A stretch of DNA of 50,660 nucleotides from Perkinsus olseni (lineage: Eukaryota; Perkinsozoa; Perkinsida): the NCBI GenBank assembly GCA_013115125.1, contig JABANN010000223.1, forward strand, positions 1 to 50,660, read 5' to 3'. The translations under genes were made by a program, and so were the position numbers. Below the pieces are notes generated by a model that saw only the letters and a list, made by a program, of their open reading frames with translations, was not told the origin of the DNA and made no database searches. Positions within the stretch are counted from its first letter, which is position 1. Every line of letters starts with the position of its first letter. This document shows, one piece after another, positions 37,451 through 48,204 of the stretch.

Positions 37451-38192
37451 TCACATCACAATCAATCTTCTACTATTGTTCAGAGTGGCGATGAACTGGA
37501 CAGGGTCGACCATGGCGTCGCCGTCACCGTCCAGAGCTCCGTCACAGTCGGGGGTGAGGTGCATCTCGGAGATAACGCGCTCTCTCAGTCTTTTCCATAC
37601 ACCAGGTCCTTGTTTGCGTGACCACAGCTTCAAATTCTCCGGTGACATGCTTCCTTCCTGCTCGATGGTGGGGCTGCCGACATTACACCACAACCAATCA
37701 AGCACGCAGCTCTCTGCGCCCAGCCTGTAGCAATTAGGAGACAGGCAGACAGCCACGAAGAGCTGAGGTGGGGAGTCACCTGAGAGAGCGGTCATGCCGA
37801 GAGGCTGAGGGCCGTTAGCGGGAGAGATGGCGATCCAGTAGTTCTATGCTAAGGAGCTTACCATCGCTCTCGCTGTCCCATAGCGTGGCTCCCCAGTCGG
37901 TGCCATCGGATACCTCAGGCCTGATTAGCCGAACGGCGGTCTTCCCTCTCAACCAACGCTGGTGCTGATGCCAAGCGGACCGGCAGAAGAAGGCGTGGGA
38001 CTTGATCTCGACCAAAGCCACTGCCTTGGAAGTGGCCATGTCGACGATCTGAGAGAGACTGAAATTTGAGAGTTGAGTGGTGCAACAACGGTAGATAAAA
38101 GCGCCTTCGACGAGTAAGAAAGCTTGATCTGTTGAGATCGGCCAGTGCGGTGATAATACAAACTCCACCTGGCGGGAGAAGCCGCAATACAA
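37451..38192 (-). CDS. Hypothetical protein with a Ca-binding-like loop near the C-terminus
   Basis: Two exons are visible. The upstream exon contains MATSKAVALVEIKSHAFFCR, WRLGATLWDSESDG-like sequence and ends at GATG. An intron of about 84 nt then joins to GDSPPQLFVAVCLSPNCYRL with frame preserved. The second exon has several Cys residues and near its end DCDGALDGDGDAMVDPVQFI, an Asp-rich loop reminiscent of EF-hand or dockerin loops. The stop is at 37451. The true start is unclear; there may be more upstream exons. I recognise no family as a whole. It is followed on the same strand by further unrecognised genes. Confidence 0.4.
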
Positions 38193-38333
38193 TTGATGCC
38201 GTTCTAAGAGGCGTGGCTAAAGGGTTCAACGTGAGCCTAAGCCGCCTGGAGACCGGCTGAGGGAAGGTGAAAGGAGCTTCACCAAGTGAAGGGCTGAGGT
38301 GAGAACTGTGTGAACCGCATGCACTGGCACGTT

Positions 38334-39277
38334 CTAAGACTCTGCCTTTACGCGACCTACCGCAACATCAACCTCTCCCACTTGCTCCCCTCCTTGCTTC
38401 CATATGGCGCCAATAACTTCCTCCGTGTCCTCGGGGCGGAGACCCAGACGTCTGCAGATCTAAGACCCAAGACCACCTGAATCCGTAAGGCCGTGCGCAT
38501 CCTACCTCGTCGCTGGCTACATGGACCTTCACGTCATTAGTCTCCATTTGATGCCCTCGAGAAGCTCTATCTCGTCCGATGCGCTCATCCAGCTCCTTCC
38601 ACTTCCGTTCAACTCCTCCTAGTCCACTCTTGGCCCAGTAATCCTCAGCGCGCAGTAGATCAGCATAGCCCTTCTGAGACTTCCGCCAGGCAACCATCTC
38701 GGCAAGCTTCTCCTGAAACGAGAGAGAACGCAACCCGGTCAGCATATTGACAACATCGTTGAAAGCTCGAGGCGCTCACGATGTCGCACTAGGCAAAATC
38801 ACGAGGCCTGGTGGATCACGGGGGAGACGAGCAGGAAGAACAAAGTTGAGAATACGAATTCACTCAGTGGGCGGAGGAAGCGAGCAGCTAACGAACAGCC
38901 GTGGTGGAACTCAGAGAGAAAACCGTATTGAAGTAACGCCCAGATCGCATCGGAGGTCGCCGACTGTAGAAGAGCCGAAGCTAATGAATAAATCATCAAA
39001 GCGTCGAATACGATACCTTCCGCAGATCGATCTCTTGCTGCCGTTTCGCCATCAAATCCTTCACCGTGCGCGTGTCTTTCGGGTGTTTCTGACGTATCTT
39101 CCGCAAGATTCTCTCAGCATCCTTTTCCGACATGGGCTTGCTGACGTGCTCAAGCTGCCAAGTAAGCGTTATCTCTCCTTCACGGGGAGAACCCCAATCT
39201 TGCCGCATCCGCTCCATCACGTTCAAAACCGACGTGAAGGACAGAGACTTCTCAACGGGAACTGAAGACGCCATCAA
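38334..39277 (-). CDS. Hypothetical charged helical protein
   Basis: Three exons. Exon 1 (39277 to about 39018) starts MMASSVPVEKSLSFTSVLNV and ends RQQEIDLRK before a GT. After an unusually long intron of about 300 nt, exon 2 reads EKLAEMVAWRKSQKGYADLL and KWKELDERIGRDRASRG. A 46-nt intron leads in frame to ICRRLGLRPEDTEEVIGAIW and the stop at 38334. The protein is mostly Lys/Arg/Glu helices of coiled-coil type, about 200 residues, with no signal peptide. I do not recognise it. Confidence 0.52.
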
Positions 39278-39341
39278 CTCGACAACGAGTCTTTAGGACT
39301 ATCCACTATGCGCTCATAGATGATAGGACTACAATGACCAC

Positions 39342-40189
39342 TCAGCTGACCCGTTGATCTGTCTTCTCAGGTCTGACATTCCGGCCCAGTTCACTACCGG
39401 TTTGAGCGTCACCACAAGACACGATACGTAAACGAAAGGTCGAGTTTACGCCCGGAGGGAGATGCAGTCCTAGCAACCCTCCTGTCGTACCTCTGTCCAC
39501 GAGCAGCTGCAACTGAGGATCCAGACCCGTCATCAACTTCCGGAGCAGTTCATCTCCCTCACGAAGCAGCTCATTACGAGGCGACTCGGCCAGCTCCAGC
39601 GCAAGGTGTCCAGCGAAGCGTTCGAACTCGGCGTCCCCTTGCTTGCAGTCCCGCGTGTAGAGGCCACAAGGAGTGATTGCCGACAGGCAGCGTAGCAGTA
39701 GAGGTACCAGCAACCTCTGGGAGAAGGCGAACTGAAGGGACAGCGGCACTACTTATCCCAAACCCAGCAGCGTTTCGAATGCTCATTCTCCACTCTCCAC
39801 GAGGGTACACTGTGGAATACGGAAGAGGTTGAACCTGAGTCGACTCAGGTTCCCTCTTAATCCGTGATTGCCAACGAGCAGGCCGACCGCCCTCGTCACA
39901 CAGTAAGGCGCTTCTCGTAACCCGAATCCGATCTTTCCGCAACTTCCCTTACTACCATTTTAGATCTGATCTTGGAGGGGATGAGACCCTTTTGGCAAGC
40001 GGAGTAGAAGGTGTCCATCAAGAGCCTTCCTAACCTGTGCCCCAGACGACCGTGGTAAAGTCGATCGAGCGTCGTACTTGCATACGGTAGATATTCATTT
40101 GAGGGATAACTCATCCTCGTCATCATAATATAATACGTCGAGGCTGGGAATCCCTTCCGACTGCCGCGAGTTATCGAAGATCTTTTCAT
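39342..40189 (-). CDS. Hypothetical protein
   Basis: An upstream exon-like frame starts MKRSSITRGSRKGFPASTYY and contains STTLDRLYHGRLGHRLGRLL. A later frame contains GDAEFERFAGHLALELAESP and GLHLPPGVNSTFRLRIVSCG before the stop at 39342. A middle frame links them but the splice sites were not fixed. The helix around LYHGRLGHRLGRLLMDTF faintly recalls the TFIIA gamma N-terminus, but key residues differ, so no function is claimed. A perfect 22-bp palindrome (39831-39852) sits in the middle of the gene. Confidence 0.4.
39831..39852. repeat. Perfect 22-bp palindrome
   Basis: GAACCTGAGTC is followed directly by its reverse complement GACTCAGGTTC. The centre is a GTCGAC hexamer. It is the longest gap-free palindrome I saw in the window. 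Confidence 0.85.
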
Positions 40190-40433
40190 GGCAGTGCCAT
40201 GCGTCTCCCATGGACGCCATCGTGGAACACGCGAGGGACGACGCGGTTGCGGCTGTCATGCTTAGCTCCTAATACTTTCCCAACGCAAAAACATGAGATT
40301 GAGTGAAATCCTGTTAACAATGGGGATATGCAAAAAGCTGCGGACAGACCCTCAGAACGGGACTGATGTACTATCGTATTAATAATCGGCGGCCAGTTGA
40401 TGGGACCGGGAATCGGAATGAACTTAACAAATC

Positions 40434-41324
40434 TTACAACTCGGAATAATTGATATCGTTGTAGATCTTTCTCATATTCTTTGTTGTTACTGAAGTGTAC
40501 AGGGGGTCTTCGAAGAAGTACCTACACACAAGAGAATAACAACGAAACAACGACAGCAATGGGCCACCTACCTTGGAATGGCCCAGAAGAATCCGGGTAG
40601 ACGACGAATGGCTTTAACCCTCTGAGGGCGAAGGCCTATAGGGTTATAATCAGCGTAATCAGGCTCATTGTCGATCAGACTGTTAGTGTACCTGACAACA
40701 CTGGCCTCACGAATCATGGTACACCTGAATCACGTACGGCATGAGGACATTCTTGAGCCTTATGTTGAGGTAGGGCAGAGCATAGGCGAACTGTCTGTGC
40801 CTATCAGGCCACATCTTGCGCAACTCCTGACGACGGAGATATCTGAGCCATGGTACCGAATGTGCTACTGACACACTACTAACCGATCAAGTTAGAAGAC
40901 AAAGACGATCACTGCTACACGCGGATAAAGGAACGGACGAGGCAGTGCAGGAAGGCCATGATGATGCGCGAACAAGGACTTACACGTCCGGGTTGAAGAG
41001 GAAGTGTCTCCATGAAATTGCCACTAGGATGCCAAGAGCCGTCCCCAGTAGGGCGGCGTAGTTGTACAGAGGGACATCATAGAACCATTCCCTCACTTGC
41101 TGACGAAACAGGAATTCGGCCAGCATTGGATCGGTCTGTCGACGGGAGTATATACCGTAGCGATTGCGCCACCTGAGCGGTCATCAATAAGGCACACAAA
41201 GAGGAGATGAGTAGCAGACCCACCATTGAACGGTGTGGGCACCGTCCTCTGAGTACATGGGCGTACCCAGCTTGAGGGGAGGGCCGTAGCACTTGAGACC
41301 TCCAGACAGGATTCGACGGAGCAT
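40434..41324 (-). CDS. One-pass membrane protein, tandem paralogue A
   Basis: Five exons resolved: 41324-41224, 41172-40984, 40842-40738, 40691-40572 and 40521-40434, totalling 603 nt or 200 residues. The start is MLRRILSGGLKCYGPPLKLG. Exon 2 encodes RNRYGIYSRRQTDPMLAEFL, then YNYAALLGTALGILVAISWR, a single transmembrane segment. Exon 3 has RKMWPDRHRQFAYALPYLN; exon 4 has YTNSLIDNEPDYADYNPIGL and RRLPGFFWAIP; exon 5 has RYFFEDPLYTSVTTKNM and ends YSEL. The small size, basic N-terminus and one membrane segment would suit a mitochondrial inner-membrane complex subunit, but I know no family match. A close paralogue lies 640 nt upstream with the same exon pattern. Confidence 0.75.
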
Positions 41325-41961
41325 TCACAGATACCTCTACACAAGTCACAAAGGTAACTACTCGACAACATCAATCGCCTATGATGAGGTTGGAACGAAT
41401 TCTGTGAGGCCTGATCACCAACCATAGAAGTTGACGCCGAAATGCAAAAGAACGTCACCGAAAAGGAGACGTCCACTGTCCTCGCAGACTTCGCAATAAT
41501 GATATAAGTTGTTGTTGTTGTTGATGCTGGGCGGGTCAAGAGGCTTGTCACCGCAACGGTGTTACGCCTTAACGGCACAGCAGTTACATCATGATGTCAG
41601 CCACTTGTAGACTTCTTCACTGAACTATCTAGCCTTACCCATTGTTAGCCATACTATTTTCAAGAACTTAACGAGACGCCTCAACCCATTATGATATAGG
41701 TTGTTGATTGAATTCTCCTATGGAGTCAAGCCACACGGACGGGTCAAGAAAGCAGGAGCGAGGCAGATGGCTTCCCGCCAGGAGAAGGGAATACCGGCAT
41801 CGATCATGACATCACATAAAACACTTAACCCAACACTGGCGGGCAATGGTCACCTGTAAACCCGATAGTATCCATGATCTCCGAAGAGAATACTAGGACA
41901 AAATTGATGACAGCCCCCGAGGGGACTGATGTGCGTTATAAAAATGAGCATGTTACATCAC
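41325..41961. other. Spacer between the tandem paralogues
   Basis: About 640 nt with no supported gene. There is a GTT microsatellite at 41511-41524. It would contain the promoter of copy A and the 3' end of copy B. Confidence 0.45.
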
Positions 41962-42766
41962 TCAGAGCTCAGAATACCCCAACTTCTTATACATGGCCTG
42001 CATGTTCTTAGTAGAGCAACTCGTGTATAAAGGGTCCTCGAAGAAGTACCTGCAGCGGAACGTGATCGACAAGCAACCGCTAGAGGGCTGATACGACTCA
42101 CTGTGGTATTGACCAGAAGAATCCTGGTATACGGCGGATAGCCATGACCCTCTGGGGACGGAGGCCTACGGGGTTGTAGTCAGCATAGTCGGGTTCGTTG
42201 TCGATAAAACTGTTCTTGTACCTGATCAGACGACCACTGATCGTCACTGACGACACCCAACTGAGCTCCCCTACGGTAGTAGAAGGTTCTTCAGCTGAGG
42301 GTTGAGGTAGGGCAGAGCGTAGGCGAACTGTCTATGCCTGTCGGGCCACATTTTACGAAGTTCTTGGCGACGCACGTAACTGCGGGGAAATCTTTTAAAT
42401 AATAGACTGTTGAAAAAACTCTTACACGTCCGGGTTAAAAAGGAAGTGCCTCCAAATGACAGCCACTAGGATGCCGAGAGCCACTCCCACCAAGGCGGCG
42501 TAGTTGTAGGATGGGACATCATAGAACCATTCCTTCACTTGCTGACGGAATAGGAATTCGGCCAGCATCGGGTCGGTCTGTCGACGGGAGAACAAACCAT
42601 AACGATTGCGCCACCTGAGCGGTCGAAGAGTACCGACGGCTGGGCCATTTGATACCGGTACTCACCAGTTCACAGTGAACGCGCCGCCCTCCGAGTACAT
42701 GGGGGCGGAGAGCCTGGTGGGCGGATGGTAACATCTCAAACCCCCAACCAAGCCTCGACGTAGCAT
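41962..42766 (-). CDS. One-pass membrane protein, tandem paralogue B
   Basis: Same five-exon layout as copy A. The start MLRRGLVGGLRCYHPPTRLS is at 42766. Exon 2 holds RNRYGLFSRRQTDPMLAEFL and YNYAALVGVALGILVAVIWR (membrane segment). Then come RKMWPDRHRQFAYALPYLN, NSFIDNEPDYADYNPVGLRP, RRIPGFFWSIPQ, YFFEDPLYTSCSTKNM, and the end YSEL with the stop at 41962. Introns sit at the same codons as in copy A but differ in sequence, while the proteins remain very similar. This points to an older duplication kept under selection. Function is unknown. Confidence 0.72.
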
Positions 42767-42980
42767 TTCAAAAAAGGAGCTGACCGAGGCTTACGTCACC
42801 GACTGCCCTCAAAGGCTCAGAGCAATCGTAAGTCAACTCTTTCCGTAGTGCCTTCGCGGGTTGACCTCAAGTTTACTACGCGCAGTGCGACTCGCGCGCG
42901 CCCAAATAATCGATTCAACAGGTGCACTTTGTCCCGGAGGCTACTTGGTGGAGAATGCAACGTGAGTACGTGGGGGGCCG

Positions 42981-45545
42981 GTGTTCACTAAAGCTGCATT
43001 CGGGCGCGTTGATGTATGTGACGTATTCCTTTTTTTCATCAGTTTCGTCTGGGTCCATGAGCCATGTTTTGGCGAGGGCTCAGTGGCAACAACGCTGGAC
43101 CGCGATAACGATAAAGCCGCAGAGGCCCCGTGGACGGCCTTCCCTCAGTGTGATCAGGATCGATTAGATGCCGCTGTTACCACAGGCAAAGTAGTAGACT
43201 CTGCTCGGGCAAGGCCGGTTGACTTTCACCAGGATGAGGTGTGCGTCTACGGCTGTCGGTGGATAGTCGACATACGGGCTGGTAAATTGACGGCCCGTTT
43301 TTGGAGGGCTCAACCCAAGCGAGTAGCGAGAGCACTGTGGCATAAGGAAGGTAATACTGGCAGGAACACGGGGTATGAAAGGAGATGGCGTCCCTGTAGG
43401 TGTGCCTTACACGGAGGAGGAGTCTATCATGATAGACAACTGGGCAAAATCAACTATCATCACTACCACACCTTTGGTTAAAAAGCATCCTGAGCCAGGG
43501 TTACCTTTTATTTTTTCGCCCGCGATCAGGCACTACCGGATGGTAACAGACGGATCGAGCTGAACCCCGAAACGCGAGAGATTGTTGAAGTTGTGAACAC
43601 CATGGGATGGTTCCTGAGGTCCTATGGGAAATGCGCGTTGCCAACTCTCCGTTAAGAACGTGTCGCCGTCCATCACGCTGACGTTCAACTCCACTCAGTC
43701 CAAAGACCCCCATCACTCGAGGCTGGCCCGGCGTACCGGTCCATGGCGATAGTGCAGCGCCAGTGACCAACCTAGTGCGCAAAGCATGGCAAATTCTCCA
43801 GTGGGGTATCGTAGCCCATCAGGTTATATGTATCCATGGCATCGGAGAGCATCTCTGGTCGCAGCAGGCCTTCTCCCAGTTAGGATTAGTGGAGCAATGC
43901 CGAGGTTTACGGTCCATGGTTAACGAAGAGGGGGCTGCCACCAGAATCGAGTGAGCCCAGCACTATATGAGCCTCCGGCGTGCGACTGCGTCCGAGAGGC
44001 AGGGCATGATTATCTCCACAACAGTGTTCGCTCCCACCGATCAGATTCCTTCCTGTAGAATGGCATTCTGTGATACACACTCAAGGTGATGCTGTGCAAC
44101 GTCAGCTGGAGGCCATCACTCTACCGTCGGTCCCGATGCTACGTAATAATGCTCCTATCGAAGCACGCTATCTCGTCTGCTTCATAAGCAGGCACCATGA
44201 CAAACGATTGCATTTCTGATGTGCTATTCTACCAAGGTTCGGAGTACCAGTTCAGGATAAGGGAAGCTGTCGTGCAGAACATCAACAATACCGTACGCAG
44301 TAACTTTCCGAAACACGTCGGGAAATTGTCGAACCTTCGCCCCCTTCAAAGTAAAGGAGACTACTTGAATAGCCCTATTTTCCTATTTTCCTATCAGAAC
44401 CGATATGTACTCGTGAGTTGTCGAACTCTATTCTCCTCCAAGATGCTTCCTGTCAAAAATCAGAATCTCGACTCGGGTGGCGCCGGTAGTCGATCGTCTA
44501 TAGAATATCTTTCGTTCCGTATGGATCGTCCTTTCCCCTACTAAAAGCACCCCAACATACCGCCTGTCAGGTGAGGTCCTATTTGGCCGCCCTGGGTCCT
44601 TCGAACCCTCCTGTACGGGTCTCCTTCATATGCCACTCACTCGGCTCAGTTATAATATACGATATCCTGCAGAGACAGAAGGATGCCACTGTAGGTCGTG
44701 TTCCGGACCTGCGTTGTGAATACTCATACCATCCCTTTGCCAAATCAGATACCACCGAAGGAGCGTCTGGACTTCGGTCCCCAGTGCCCTGTAGCAGTCG
44801 CCAGCTTATTTTTAATAGGCTCCCCCGTAGCACTCTTCCTTACCTGTCGAGGCTCCTGTGCCGACATCATCCCAGAAGTGAGCGCAGTGCCACTAGCATG
44901 CGTTGTACTCGGTGCTGTCAGCACATCTGCGCGCGGATGTTCAACGTCTTCAATCCGACCGATCCCGTAGCGTATCGCTTGGAGCCTCTGCTGAGCCTCA
45001 GGATGAAGGACGCTCCCCCAGAGCATGTACGCCACCACCTCTGCTGAATCACGTCGCTGTCATCTCGTTGGCACAGGTACCTGACTATAGTGGAGGTGGT
45101 GGCGTGAAAGCCCACGTGCAACTGAAGGGAGTCATGAAGGCCTTCGCGGATTCTGCCTACGATGTGGCTACCAAGGATGGCGGCATCAAGAAGGCCTTCA
45201 TCGCTCCAATGAAATCACTACTCGGACTGGACGCGGATGAGGTGAGGCTGACCCTGGGACTGAGGAGACGTATTAGTCGCAGGTGGCGAGTCTGCAGACA
45301 GCTACTGAGAGCATCAAAGCGATCAATGGTGGGGAGCGTATCGACTGGGTAGTAGGTCTTTCTTGGTGACGGGATTACAGTTAGCAGGCTGGGTGGGTCT
45401 TCAGGAGCTCCAGGAGGGTTTGATTGAATCTGCCAACGATTATGTTACAGCAGTCGTTAGCCACAATCGCTACTTCAATAATGCGGATTTCGCTGCATTT
45501 GTCAAGGCCAAGTTACTGATGACCTTCTCGTCGTCGTCGGCATAG
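42981..45545 (+). CDS. DDHD-domain phospholipase A1-like protein
   Basis: Intracellular phospholipase of the DDHD family (animal DDHD1/2, SEC23IP; yeast Ddl1), acting on phospholipids at Golgi or mitochondrial membranes. The N-terminal part has the family pattern from APWTAFPQCDQDRLDAAV to YGCRWIVDIRAGKLTARFWR and RVARALW. Later exons have VIHGIGEHLWSQQ-like sequence (the VHGIG block), VEWHSVIHTQGDAVQRQL, ISDVLFYQGSEYQFRI, and the catalytic serine motif SFICHSLGSVIIYDIL (GxSxG form, here CHSLGS). These are followed by SLFLIGSPVALFLTCRG and FNVFNPTDPVAYRLEPLL. The DDHD end reads QLAGWVGLQ and VVSHNRYFNNADFAAFV, ending at 45545. There are several short introns. The start is uncertain. Gly to Cys at the first position of the serine elbow is unusual but seen in serine hydrolases. 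Confidence 0.82.
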
Positions 45546-46077
45546 CACACTGGGGCAGCACGTCAGGGCTCACTGTTGCAGTGTCATGGATGCATCATCA
45601 CTAAGGTGTGGAGCAAGTAGTGAGTATTCCCACGGCGACTGGACCATTGACCCACATCTTGGCATTCTGCCTGCTGTTGAGATTGATCTTCTGTTTGTTA
45701 TTGCTTCCATCGTTTTACGCGACTCCGTTGTGATGATCTCGTTGGAGTGATAACAACTGAGAGCTGCTGAGGAGTCGGGATCGATAGCGTCATCATCATA
45801 GTCGTCTAGTATCTGTTCTCATCGGTGCTCATCGCTTCGATAATGCGCTTCTGACGGCCGCCCTCGCCAACTCAGCAGCTCTGGGGAGAGGTCTCTGCTG
45901 ATTCATCGCCACGCCGATGGTGTAGTGGATAAGACTGTATAGCTGAAGTATCAGCTGCGGATTCTGTAAATTGGGGCGGACTGGCCAACGTGCGCGGTCG
46001 GATAGCGAGCATGAATATTTGTAAACTTGACGTGCAGCGGCTGGGCGGAGGTGTTACTCCGAGACCGTTCAGCGTTT
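45546..46077. other. Intergenic with an A-box-like tRNA fragment
   Basis: No gene is supported. At 45912-45960 the plus strand reads GCCGATGGTGTAGTGGATAA, which matches a tRNA A box and D-arm; no matching B box follows, so it is at most a 5' tRNA fragment. Confidence 0.35.
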
Positions 46078-47225
46078 TTACTCCGGACGGAAAATTATGG
46101 AATTTTCCGAGATACTGAGCCCGCCAAGGTCGAGTTTCGTCGCCAAACACCCGTTCCTCGAAATTGAAAATGTACTCAAAGTCACTCCCGGGAGAACGCC
46201 ATTCACAATAGCTGGGTAGTGGAGCCGAAATGAAGAGCAGAGAGACGCATGAGCGTCAGTTGAAGGAACTGGGGGGGGGGCGCCCAACCGGGCCACAAAC
46301 TGCTTTCAGTCGAAGGTGAGATCCTTCGCCGTGAAGGCGGTGGTTCGGAGATTGATGGCCGATATCAACCTTGATGCACTCAAGGAGGTTGGTGGATACT
46401 TGGTCAGGCTAACCAGAGGGCCTCTTAGAATAGAACACTTGTAGTGGCCTTTGGAACAGGAACCTTGATGTCCTTCGGGCGAGGTGCCATTCAACCTCGA
46501 CCGCTATGACTCCGCCCGAGGATGGTGTGGTCATGTTGAACATGAAAGGAGTCTAATAATGGTGATGCGGTAATGATATGCTGTTCCTTATGGATCGCCG
46601 GCAGCGTTAGATCAATATGGGCGGTGCCCGTGTGGGCGCCACCAGGTTGCGGTCTCGAACTAAACGCTGCTCCAGCGAGGTGATCAACCATTGGAAATCT
46701 TTTGAGTGGGAATGCGGTTGTGAAGAAGAGAAGGATGACGACCATAGCTCAGCCCGAGCAGAATGTGAGTGCCTGTGGGATGGAGAAAACTAATGACGGC
46801 GGCTTGAGGCAGCTGATACCATCCTCTAGTACGGTACAATCTCTTCTACCTGCGCTGGTACGTCATGGTACCGCTGATCCTCGAGGAGGATTGCTGCGAC
46901 TGGTCGCAGGAGACATAGGGGGAATCTCCCACTGGGAAAATGGCCGCCGATTGCCTATCGATGGCCCATCGACTATAGGTGGTGGAGCTGGGATGACGCC
47001 TCCGGAAGTTGTCTCTTGTAATGTCGGGAATGATCACAGGCAGTTACAAACGACAGCTTCAGCACCGCGGCAGAAGCATTCACCCGGGCAATCACCGCAG
47101 CCACTGTGCCCGCTGCCCTTCAGTTTACGTAGTGGGTCACCACCACTGTGAGGGATATTGTCTTGGACCCCCATAGCCAGGATAATGCAGGTGGTGAAGA
47201 CCAGGGTAGCTAGGAGGCGGAACAT
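46078..47225 (-). CDS. Probable secreted hypothetical protein, multi-exon
   Basis: Exon 1 starts MFRLLATLVFTTCIILAMGV, a strong signal peptide, followed by a Cys/Gly-rich stretch (HSGCGDCPGECFCRG) and a GT donor near 47034. Downstream on the same strand are protein-like pieces including TSGGVIPAPPPIVDGPSIGN, VIAVEVEWHLARR, and a last piece reading VNGVLPGVTLSTFSISRNGC that ends near 46078. Splice junctions were not fixed, and a second signal-like start near 46745 (MVVILLFFTTAFPLKRFP) means two genes are possible. No family is recognised; it resembles the other signal-peptide genes in this window in style only. Confidence 0.4.
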
Positions 47226-48204
47226 TAAAGTGAGGGCAGTTCGTAGAACTTGGGATGAGAGTCTCGAGGCAGCAGATGCGGCATTGACTTGTGGTTCAGC
47301 CTGCGTATGGGAGCTCGCCCCGGATACAGCTCCCGAGGGCTCATATTGCCTTGGGGCATGCGTGCAACTTTGTGAGCTCTGCGGTTGTTAGGATGACGGG
47401 ACTCAACGCGATTCTGTGCGGGCTCCCTCGTGCAGGTTTGCGCGGCGCTCTCTCGAGTGCGCTGTTGGGCCCAAGCAGTCCTTAGAGACTCTGCTCGTTT
47501 CTTTCTCAATGTGAAAATCTGATACCTCTTTATTTGTGTCAGAGAGATTCTCACCTCTTGCCTCTCTCTGATACACTCCGTTCGTATACTCGGCCATCGA
47601 GTTCCACGATTACTCCGCGCCCGCTAACGTGGAGTCCAGGGGTAGGTTCTTGGGCTTCCTTCCATCGCTTCGGGTTTCGTGTTGTCACCTCTTACTTCGA
47701 TTCAGTCGCCTGTGCTGGAAATTCCTTGGTTAGACTCTGAGATATTCTGCTTTGATGAACTCTCTCTAGCGACCGAAGGATGTCAGCCGTGTTGCCAGCC
47801 TGTCTCTCACGCACAACCCCAATTTTCTACACGTATCTGTTCCGTGATCAGAAAAGTCGTGGTTTTCCTTTGTAGGGATCAGCTCACTGCAAGGTTAACT
47901 CGTGGAAGTCCTAGTGCTCTGCTCGGTAACCTGCCGTGGGCTGACTGATAGCACTACGCCGACAAAGGAGGAATCGATTGAAACGGTTCTTGTGTGTGGG
48001 TCACGCACGACGCGTGCAACAGCATTGCCGTTTTGTCCACAGTCTTGGTCAAGAGTGAAACACTAACGCACCATAGGGTGCTATTCACGTACCGCCAGCG
48101 CTGAGAATAAGCATGAATCTGAACTATGCGATAATGTCCTCCAATAGAACGCATTTCCGTTGACAACTGAAGATACTGAATGGTATCGGTAAAGCGACAG
48201 GAGC
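47226..48204. other. Unassigned region
   Basis: Frames up to about 110 codons occur on both strands and overlap, without motifs, signal peptides or consistent splice sites. I see nothing to name here. Confidence 0.4.

Noticed and set aside
39896-40189. TFIIA gamma subunit
   Set aside because: The LYHGRLGHRLGRLLMDTF helix faintly resembles the start of TFIIA gamma, but the conserved YELYR and FDKS blocks are absent.
45912-45960. Possible functional tRNA
   Set aside because: Only the A box and part of a D-arm fit; there is no B box, T-arm or acceptor pairing, so at most it is a fragment.
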